In this document: one piece after another, positions 1 through 8,800 of the stretch
Numbering within the stretch: the stretch's first letter is position 1
Layout: each line of letters starts with the position of its first letter
Assembly: GCA_004764695.1 (NCBI GenBank)
Contig: SMSO01000037.1
Span: 4,772,337-4,836,336, forward strand
DNA length: 64,000 nt
Reading direction: 5' to 3'
DNA from: Schizochytrium sp. TIO01
Lineage: Eukaryota; Sar; Bigyra; Thraustochytrida; Thraustochytriidae
Position numbers and translations under genes: made by a program
The notes under the pieces: model-generated
The model's database searches: none
Told to the model about the DNA's origin: nothing
What the model saw: only the letters and a program-made list of their open reading frames with translations

Positions 1-1520
1 TTGCCCTCGGCAATCATCATCTCGTCTTTTGGCAGAACCTCAAGACAATAGTCCATATTAGAGAAAATCTCTGACTTGTGCAAATCTTCCACTATTTTTT
101 CAGGATTAGGAATCCCAATACGCTGTTCCTGACGAGCACTCAGGAAGTCATTCAATTGTGTCATTTCGTCTTCTGTAATGAGGGAATTACCATGTAACCA
201 TATTGTGTGTATCTGATCAAACTGGCGAAGGAAAGGAAAGAGTAGCTGAACAGACTCTGCAGAAAGGCAATTGTAGTCCAAGTGAAGTTCTTCCAAAGAC
301 GAGTAGCCTCGCTCCATCGTAATTGCCTCTAAAACAATCTGGAGATCCTCATCAGTAAGACCATTAGAGCCAAGGTCGAGGCTTTTAAGGCGTCTATGAG
401 AAACTACGCTTGCACCAAAATCTGCCCAATGTGACCCCGGCAGGTTGCTATAGACCTCAATGATCTCAAGACAACTCACGATCTGGCTTCCACTTTTCAG
501 CGCAGCGCCTAAAGCGCTGGCCCCAGCTGCACCAATGCCAGCCTTCGCAAGACCCAGTACACGAAGATGACTCCACGATAAACCCCTGTCAAAGCTACTA
601 CTAAGAAAATCTGCAAGTATTTGTGCACCTTCATTGCCTAGCATTCGTTGATTTAAGGAGCGCAGTAAATCAGGATCTCGATCTCTCATCTCATACGGTA
701 AAGACCCAATAAGTGTATTAATCGCAAGCTGCCCTTCCAATCGACTTGCAGCCTCAGCACTCACCTTCGGATTATCTAGGAGAAGCACAGTACGAAGCTC
801 TTCCGATTGGATAGCTACATCTCGCAATATCTCAATTCCCTCATCACATATATTGTTCTTGGACAGAATAAGCTTTTGAACTTTAAAGCGGATTGAAAGT
901 CCAGCGATAAGCTTGACATCATCAAATTGCCCAAGTACGCTTCCAATATTCAACTTGGATAGCTTCACCTCCTTCGAGTGTTTCTCTTGGGCTCTTTGAA
1001 ATTCTTTTTCGATAGCTGCCAGAATGCACTTCAGACGTCCAGAGACTTTTGCAGACCTTTCTCGACGTATGGCAACCTCACTTTCTGCATCAGATCTCAA
1101 TTCTCGAAACTGAAGCGAAATGTGTTTCAGGTTGCTCTTTATTTCATGACGTTTCAATAGCAAATTCTTGATGAACACATCTATGCATAGACAAGAACGT
1201 GATGGGACACCTATCTTCAGGAATGATATTTTGGAAGTAAAACGGATGGCTCGCTTCGACGCAGCGAGAGGTTTTCGTGGAGCAAGATAGTTCACCAAAA
1301 TCTGGGTTGTACTCCGAGTCCCACTACATTCACAAAGATGTTCAGTCTGAGCAATTTTGCCATTTTCTTCGATAGTCACTTTCAGAGAACATAGGGTATC
1401 AGTCTTTGCTACTGATTGAATGAGTGACCATATCTCTAACGGGTCCTGCGGCACTTTAGGCTCAACTTCTGAACTCTCTACCACGCCTACCTCGCCCATC
1501 AACAGAATCGTGCGCGACAT
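1..1520 (-). CDS. Leucine-rich-repeat protein, 5' part only (runs off the window)
   Basis: The minus strand is open from an ATG at 1518-1520 to the window edge, giving 506 codons with no stop. Residues 1-120 match no domain I know. Residues about 125-187 are charged and helical, possibly coiled coil. From about 186 onward there are irregular leucine-rich repeats of the ribonuclease-inhibitor/NLRC type, for example LKSLDLGSNGLTDEDLQIV and LEELHLDYNCLSAESVQLL, with the usual LxxLxLxxN spacing. Such repeats form a curved scaffold for protein binding. No kinase, NACHT or F-box module is visible in this part. The 3' end and stop lie outside the window, so total length and any C-terminal domain are unknown. 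Family is fairly sure; function is unknown. Confidence 0.8.
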   Translation of the reverse strand, partial: MSRTILLMGEVGVVESSEVEPKVPQDPLEIWSLIQSVAKTDTLCSLKVTIEENGKIAQTEHLCECSGTRSTTQILVNYLAPRKPLAASKRAIRFTSKISFLKIGVPSRSCLCIDVFIKNLLLKRHEIKSNLKHISLQFRELRSDAESEVAIRRERSAKVSGRLKCILAAIEKEFQRAQEKHSKEVKLSKLNIGSVLGQFDDVKLIAGLSIRFKVQKLILSKNNICDEGIEILRDVAIQSEELRTVLLLDNPKVSAEAASRLEGQLAINTLIGSLPYEMRDRDPDLLRSLNQRMLGNEGAQILADFLSSSFDRGLSWSHLRVLGLAKAGIGAAGASALGAALKSGSQIVSCLEIIEVYSNLPGSHWADFGASVVSHRRLKSLDLGSNGLTDEDLQIVLEAITMERGYSSLEELHLDYNCLSAESVQLLFPFLRQFDQIHTIWLHGNSLITEDEMTQLNDFLSARQEQRIGIPNPEKIVEDLHKSEIFSNMDYCLEVLPKDEMMIAEG

Positions 1521-2266
1521 TGTGAAACTCTAGCTGCTGACACCTTTCGCAGGTTGGTACACCCAGCAGGGTTCCGGTATGAGTGAGGGCGCCGTGCTTA
1601 AACCCCATCCAAGAGGTTTTCGCACCACAGAACAAGCATTTCTATATGTTGCCACAAAGGTTTTGTTCAAACAACCTTCTGTTTGTTAACCATCACTTCA
1701 TCGAATTTTATTTTATTTTTTGCACTGAGGTAAAACATTCAATAACCTTTGATCCAAGCAATACCAAGATTGCCCCTACTTACGCCAACATTGGCGTCAC
1801 GTCACGTCGTTCATACACATCGTAGACCTCATCTCGACCAAAACATGCTTCTTTACAAGCAATGGTTATCGCTTGCCTTATTTTCCCGAGTCCCCATACC
1901 CAGCCCAATCTCGAAATTAGATTGAAGTAGCTCAGTTCTGCATCAGTTCTGGACTAGTTCTATTTACTATCCGCTTATTCACCACTGGTTTTTCTTTCCT
2001 TTTTAATTAAGAATATTAAATTAAAAATTGATCCTAGTACGCACTTAAAAGTTAGAAAATCTTTTAGCTTTAAGTTTTGGCATTTTAATACAAAAATTTC
2101 ACTCATTACATAGGTGGGCTCTATCTAAATTATTCACCTTATCACCTATTGTTTACTAGTGTTTTCCTTAGTAATGATAGTAGCCCCCCTTCGTAATTCA
2201 ATTCATAAGTGAAATTAGGAAGATCGTCAAAAGCAATTCAAATTCAAATCTTCGATACCTGTTACG
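1521..2266. other. Intergenic region between divergent genes
   Basis: This stretch separates the LRR gene (-) from the small SNARE-like fragment (+). It becomes AT-rich at about 1990-2200. I see no convincing coding frame, repeat or RNA gene. It presumably holds the promoters of both flanking genes. Confidence 0.4.
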
Positions 2267-2849
2267 ATGTCTTCAAAGCACCAGTTTTACACATTGGATC
2301 ACCACAACGACAGCCTCTACCAGCCGCGGGACTCGCGTGAAAACACCGTTAGCCGGACGTATGAGGCTCTTGAGAGAACGCAGCAGATCCTCCAGGAGGT
2401 GAGTTTGGGGAGGAAAATGAATCATTTTTCTGAGAGCAGATGAAAATACAGAACAAATGAATAACCGGCTCCACATAGGGATCGTCTGCGATGTCCGTTT
2501 CCGAGGTATATTGGCAGTAACACTAACTTCTTAAGAACGATCTCGCTCTCCATAACTTTGGCACCTTTGTGGTCCCAACCTCCTTCGAGCTCCATAGCGT
2601 TCCAGTCATCAAGAAGACGCTTGTCTGGAGATGGACCTAATCTCTGCTATATCAGAACACAACCTTCTCATGAGGATCATTCATAACTTCAAGACCCTGG
2701 AGAGGGACTTCGAGGCGACGCTCCAAGATTTTCAGGCTTCTCATCACGCCGCACAACTTAGGGCACAAGTTGCCGCAAAGGTTCTGCACCGTACAGAAGT
2801 TGAGACCAACCAAGGCGGGACTGATACAAAGAATCCACAAATCCGTTGA
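2267..2849 (+). pseudogene. Possible SNARE-like gene or fragment, exon structure unresolved
   Basis: An ATG at 2267 opens a 44-residue frame ending with the heptad-rich stretch RTYEALERTQQILQE, followed directly by a GTGAGT donor at 2399. A plausible acceptor (cacatag) lies at about 2478. Further down, 2631-2849 encodes a helical segment containing FKTLERDFEATLQDFQ, which resembles the helices of syntaxin-type SNAREs. I could not join these pieces into one clean reading frame, and no C-terminal membrane anchor is visible. It could be a real multi-exon SNARE whose exons I cannot place, or a decayed copy. The SNARE resemblance rests on heptad pattern alone. Confidence 0.25.
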
Positions 2850-3688
2850 AGGAAAGGCAGTGGGGCCGTAAAAAAAAAAAGCAAAATGCGGTCTGAACAG
2901 AAAAACATTCTGGAGCCATTATCCTCGATAGGTTTCTCCATGATTACTCATGTAACGTAATGAAGACCACTGTATGGGTGGGTTTGTGAGGCTGCCAGCT
3001 GCGAGCTCGGCAAGTCACATGTATGCGAGCATGTCGAATGTCGAAATTAACTCTCCTTTACCTTTTACTCTCATTTCTCTTTTCTTTTTTCTTCTTTTTC
3101 CAAGGTGGTTGATGGCCGCTGGTACCAAGCACTCCTCAACCTTAAAGTACTCTTGCTCGGAGAACACATTTTGTCTTGATTGGCTTGCCCACGCTAGTGT
3201 GGTAGTATTCTGGAGACCCAAACAGCGATTAAAACAGGTATTTCGGATGTAATAGAGAGCGGAAACATACCTACACTCCTTCTAGTTCGATGTAGTACAA
3301 GTCTATATCCCGCGGGCTACAAAATTTGTTGGAGAAAGAAGCACACTAGTCCATGGGTCATTACTTGGAAATGACACCTTTTCATTCTCCTAGCCTGGTA
3401 CAGTGGGCAATCCGATTTTGAAGTACCATCGTGTTTGATACAACCCTAACAAGAAGACGCATTTAGTGCACACCTTCAATGTTCTGGGTTGAGCCGAGCA
3501 GTCGACGTGGTAATATATCTAGGTTTCAGGAGTACTAGCTGAATAGATAGTGCTTTAATGTGAAAGCAGAATCATTGAAGTCATACTTGCTTTCTCGGAG
3601 CTAAACTTTTGCTCGTGCTCCTCCTGTTCATTCTCCGTTCAGGAGAGGGGAAAGGAGGTGGGCAAGGACCAGGCCGAATGTTGTGGTG
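2850..3688. other. Intergenic region upstream of the ammonium-transporter gene
   Basis: A T-rich pyrimidine tract ending in ccaag at about 3065-3104 looks like a splice acceptor, but no convincing exon follows it. A purine-rich block at about 3640-3665 precedes the transporter start. Nothing else is recognisable. Confidence 0.3.
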
Positions 3689-3689
3689 A
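3678..3689 (+). promoter_or_regulatory. Three-codon upstream ORF whose stop overlaps the transporter ATG
   Basis: ATG TTG TGG TGA at 3678-3689 sits immediately before the main start. The A of its TGA stop is the A of the transporter ATG at 3689 (TGATG). Scanning ribosomes would meet this ATG first, so translation of the main frame would depend on leaky scanning or reinitiation. This holds only if the transcript begins upstream of 3678. Confidence 0.35.
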
Positions 3690-5149
3690 TGGTCTCTACT
3701 AATATGACAGATGCTACTGAAGAAGCATGTGCTGTCGCTGATGCATCGACAGACAGAATAAATGTCTTTATTTGCATTGGTTTACTATATCTTCAACTTG
3801 GCTTCATTGCCCTAAATGCAGCATCATCAGTGCGAATGAACAAGGTCTACATACATTTTCTCATGGCAGTCGATCACTGCGTTGGGGCAATTCTTTGGTG
3901 GGCGTTTGGATTTGCATTTTACAGTGGAACATCATGGGCAGGTATTATTGGTATATCGGGCTTCTTTTCAGAGCCAGCAAATGCTATGGACTGGGTTGTG
4001 AATTATGTTTTTTTGAGTCGTATATTTACAATCGTCTCCACAACTACTGCAACCCGGCTTCGGCGTACTTTGCATTTGTCTCTACTATTGCATACAGTAA
4101 TTGTGGTGACTTGTGCAGGCCATGCGGTGTGGCACGAGGATGGTTTTTTAAATAAGCTAGGCTTCACGGATATCACAGGCGCTGGGGTAGTTCATCTTCT
4201 TGGTGGTACAGTGGGATTGGTTTGGACCCAAAAACTCGGTCCACGAATTCATCGCAAGGGGTTTCGATTGTCCCCTCTATCTAAGCTCACGCGAGAAGAA
4301 GTGAATGCTGTCCGGTCGTTGTCAACTTGTGATCGTCAAGCTCCAGTTGCAAGTCTTATATGCCTTTCTGTTACCTGGGTCTTGTTAAGTCTTAAGCATG
4401 CGCTAAAAAACGATATAGGATACATTCTACCATTTATCGCGTCAAATACAATCCTTGCATCTTCCTCGGCTGGATTAACAGGTATTATATTCTCGCAAGT
4501 AATCTTTGGCCACATCTCTGGCGCTGCTGCAGCAACGGCATCAATCTCAGGGACGCTGGCCACAACAGAGATTGCAGCCTATGCAAGCTCATATGAGGTG
4601 ATTATTTCCTCGTCTTTGGTCGCATTGATTGCTAGCTTTTTACAAGTAATCCTTTTCAATCGTTCAAAGATAGACGACCCTATTGGTCTCTTGCCTATTC
4701 ATTTCATGGGTGGATTGTTCGCTGTTATCTTGCCAGGAATCTTGGCAAACCACCCCGAGTGTGGAGCAGACGACACTCCCCTAGGTCTTTTCCGAGGGGG
4801 GGGGGGTTCGTTCCTGGGCATCCAGCTATTAGGAGCAGTCTATCTTATTGGTCTTGGAGTAGGTAGTTCTATACTTCTTTCAATACTTTTGTCATTACGC
4901 GATTCAGACTTGCGTATAGAGTCTACTGAAGAAGCGATTGGGGAGGACATTTGCTTCCATGGAAGAACTATGTATGCATCACTTGACACAAAACGAATTA
5001 CGCTGGAGATCTTGCAAAAATCTATTTTCCAAGATGCTCTGCGACTGACCAAAGACGCGCAAAAGTCGCCAGTCTTTACGTCGTTTGCTCATACTTTCCA
5101 TCAGGCGCACTCTCGACCTGCTTCCTTGTCACGACATAGTAAGCCATGA
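3689..5149 (+). CDS. Ammonium transporter (AMT/Rh family) integral membrane protein
   Basis: 486 residues from the ATG at 3689; upstream the frame extends only through GTG codons. About eleven hydrophobic segments span the protein, as in AMT/MEP channels that move ammonium across the plasma membrane. Family landmarks (numbering two higher than from this ATG): WWAFGFAFYSG near residue 73; the block DITGAGVVHLLGG with D163 and H171; and KIDDPIGLLPIH with H340. D163, H171 and H340 match the conserved aspartate and twin pore histidines of AmtB, so the conduction path looks intact. The loop after TM10 carries a Gly run encoded by eleven G's at 4796-4806, and the following helix remains in frame. 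The hydrophilic C-tail (about 405-488) is longer than in AmtB. Substrate specificity is inferred from family. Confidence 0.88.
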   Translation: MVSTNMTDATEEACAVADASTDRINVFICIGLLYLQLGFIALNAASSVRMNKVYIHFLMAVDHCVGAILWWAFGFAFYSGTSWAGIIGISGFFSEPANAMDWVVNYVFLSRIFTIVSTTTATRLRRTLHLSLLLHTVIVVTCAGHAVWHEDGFLNKLGFTDITGAGVVHLLGGTVGLVWTQKLGPRIHRKGFRLSPLSKLTREEVNAVRSLSTCDRQAPVASLICLSVTWVLLSLKHALKNDIGYILPFIASNTILASSSAGLTGIIFSQVIFGHISGAAAATASISGTLATTEIAAYASSYEVIISSSLVALIASFLQVILFNRSKIDDPIGLLPIHFMGGLFAVILPGILANHPECGADDTPLGLFRGGGGSFLGIQLLGAVYLIGLGVGSSILLSILLSLRDSDLRIESTEEAIGEDICFHGRTMYASLDTKRITLEILQKSIFQDALRLTKDAQKSPVFTSFAHTFHQAHSRPASLSRHSKP

Positions 5150-5819
5150 GCACGGGTATATTTCGTCCTCTGCTTTGATTCTTATTATTTCTCCCATCTC
5201 TTGATAACCAATGTTTGTATTTTAGCTACTTTAATGCGTTAGGAGGAAAATCGTGAAGAGGTATCACATCTTGCAAAATCTAGAGGGCATATGCTAGTCG
5301 AATTCCAGTTTAGCTCTCTACTGAGATATTTCTCTCTTCATAAAATGTAAAAATGAAGTACCGTCGTGACTTAAATTCGATTTTGATTGTTTTTACAGAT
5401 ACGAATATACCATTGCAAACGACTGAAGATGGTATTAGCAGCACGTCCCCGGACAAGAAAGAGCGCTGGGGGTTTGTCGTTATAATTTCAGAGTAATTCG
5501 AAACATAGAAAATTCAACAAGTAGAAACATAGTTCATAAGCGCGGATGTGCTATAGATAGTCATAATTGACCACGCTTGTGATGATCCGTTCAAGGTGTG
5601 TACTGCTCCTCGCCTAATATCCAGTACTATAATAACAATAGCATTCTACTACACGTTTTACTCTTTCTGAGTGACTTATGTAGTTTCTAAAGAGTAACAA
5701 GGCTCAGATGATGCTTTTTGAATGAACGAGCAGGTGTAGGCGGCCCATTGTGACGACGTACTCCACGAATTGTCCTTTGTTGAGAAGCCTCTCCTCGTCA
5801 TCATAGAAGCGGCGATTGG
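5150..5819. other. Intergenic region
   Basis: AT-rich spacer between the transporter and the long orphan gene. No coding frame, repeat or RNA gene is recognisable. Confidence 0.4.
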
Positions 5820-8800
5820 ATGATGGCATCTGATATGTCCGCGCCAACAGATGGTGCTGTCTTTCCTGTTCTTGTTGAGCTTTGTGGTGCAGAGGATGAC
5901 GAGACGAATCGAGAACTGAGTAGCACAAATAGGTTTCGTACGATCAATAGTATTTTGAAACATGTGAAGGACGAGCGTGACAAAGTGAATGCGAGGCTAA
6001 TAACAGAAAGAGAATCACGCTACGAAGCCGCTTGCGCTGATGTTGAAGCGACCTTTCCTATACCTGAGAAGAAAAAATCTGTTGTGTCTGCGAAAAAGAA
6101 AAAGGCCATCGCAACTGCTCGCAGGAAGCGTCAAGAAGCTTTCGATGCTTTACAGCGTCCAGTCCCCCCTCATTTTGCAGTTTTGTCGATTGCTTACCCT
6201 GGTGCCCGCGAGGCAGAAAGAGCTAAAGACCAGGTTGTTGTTAGAAGCTCTCGCGATTTAAAGATACTATACAGAGAATGGGAAATCCTCTCCGAGCAGC
6301 GTCAGGAGTTGCTGGCGCTCCGTGCGTTTCGTGACATGCTTGTTTTACTAAATCGACACGAGTCCCTGTCCGATGCAATTCTATTTGAACTATTCCAGCT
6401 GTTGCACAACAAGAGGATTGAATATTTTGCCTGGGATGCTCTATGCCAATTAATAGAATTTCTTGCTCGGCCAGCTAGTGCCGCTCCAAGCGAGGGACTT
6501 GAGGTTGACCGATATCGTGGCCTCGCCTCTTGGGGACTCGCCAAATATCCAAGTGTTCTAAATAACGCAATCAATAATGGCGTAAGCTTGCTCTCCATGG
6601 TTCTCCACCAAATTAGATATGCAGACTCTTTGAGATCGTCAAAGCCAAGTATTGAAGCATTGCAATTTGTCTGTGCCGCTGCGCTACTTACTCGCAACGG
6701 TTCTCATGACCCAGTAGCTCGGTCATTGGTAGCTCAAGAATGCTTCATTGATCTTGGTAGGCGCGCAAATGACGGCTTTGTTCTATTGAGCAGCCTAGTT
6801 CTTCTTAACAACACCCTGGAAGGTTTCTTTGAAGATACATCTGTAGAAGATGAGTCAAAGCGAGTAGTACTAGGTAAGCTCTCGAATCACTTCGCCTCCC
6901 CGCAGCTTATTGTTCATGATGTCGAAACAAAAGGTGTAATGGCTCGTACAGATTTGTCAACTATAATCTTAGCTTGCAGTGCGATTTCCAAGGCATGCTT
7001 GCGGCTGCCAATCTTTGGTGCGTCAGAACTTCTCTGTGGTAGTGGTGCTATTAGGCGTTTGCTTGCTTTAGGGGAGTGGTCCTACGAGGTACTCATGATT
7101 GCTAATTCATCACAAAATAATGATGGTCTTGGACAGATTGTAGTTCCACATGCCCAAAAAACTCTTCGGTTATATACATCTGCGTTGAGATCTGCCTTCG
7201 AAATGGACCACCAAGATGATATTCGCGTGAATCTAATTCGGGTAGTGTTGATCCAATGCTTGTTTTTATTGAGTGTTGCGACACGGAATATCCAGGACCA
7301 ACTACCTCTCACAGAGACGTCAAAGCCCATGTTTTTAGAGCTTGCAAAGTTGTTTTGCAAAACTATCCGAATGATTCGGTCGGAGTGGATCGTTATTTCC
7401 GAAGGAAAGGCAGCAGAACGCTTGCGAAAGATTGAAGCTGCAGAAGCTGCAGCTGAATTAGCTGCAATGAAAGCAATTGAAACTGGCAACAAAAATACCT
7501 CTACAGAGAATCAGAATGGCCTGGGGGAAGACGGATCTCAGGATGGTCCATTCAATAATACTATTATTGTTGACGATCATCCACAAGAGTGGGTCTTGCG
7601 CAATATCGAACTTTGTGCTTTACGTGGTTTCCGTTCACTTCTCGATGCTAAATACCTTTCAGCAGAGGATTTAGAGAGTCACTTTTGCGACGAATACCTT
7701 CCAGACCTCGCCAGCTTCCTCGAATGTGTCTCAGAAGATGCAAGGCGCTGCAGCATCGATATTATTAATCGTTTTATTTGCATTATTGAGCTCATGGAAG
7801 ACCAGAAACAAGCCAAATCACTCCTTGAGCGTATTTCAATAGATGCAGAGCCAGTTTTAATTGTTGACATGCTACTGGAGAATCCGCATGAAGACAATGT
7901 AGCCTTTCTTTTATGTCGTGTAACGAAATACTCTGGCAACGGGGCGGCTACAGAGATAATCAACAATGTCCTTTCACTTATTGACCATCGCACCATTGCA
8001 ATGGAAGATCACTACTCATCAAGTGATCTATTGATCATTACATATCTCTTAGATGTTATATTATATGCTGCTCAGTCTCGTGAACGTAGACATTCGATGG
8101 GAACTCAGGAAGGTGGCTGCGCTGTTGAGGTTATTCTAGGCTGTTTAACACGGATGCTGGCCATTACGGCACGACCTCACCAAGCTTATGATTGCATTAC
8201 GCACGCATGTATGGCACTAACGCTGATTCTTCAAGATGTTAATAATCTTGAACGTTTTGCCAACGCACGCGGTGTGCAACTTTTATGCGCTCTTGTGGAG
8301 GAGTTTGGGAGAACTAGTGCACGATTAAAACCAGGACCAGAAAAAGGATTGCATTATGAAGTCCTACTTCATGCACTGAAGCTTTGGCGCGTCATTATTA
8401 TGTCACGATCAGTACATTTTCAACAGGAAGTTCTTTGTGCTGAGGTCATGGATACCTTATTTACCCTTGCTTGTGCAGATTTTGAAGATGACACAAGTGA
8501 GTATCTGAAGCAATGTGCACAAGCAAAGCGGCTTGCTGCGTCGATTCTTGTTGCACTCCCCTTCAAGCGTGATGTTGCTGAGCCGTGCCTCATTGCAATT
8601 GCTCGAAGATTCATTTGCCGTGACTATACGGAGATACTTCCTGTTGCTGTTGAGCAACAATCCTTTGGTGCGCGTATGTTCAGTCGTGTAGAAATTTCAG
8701 AAACGGGTCATGAGCTCTTGCGACGCACACACGTCATTAAAGCACTTATTGATTTTGTTTGCCACGAGCCTGATGGAGATCTCACTCTAGAAGACCATGC

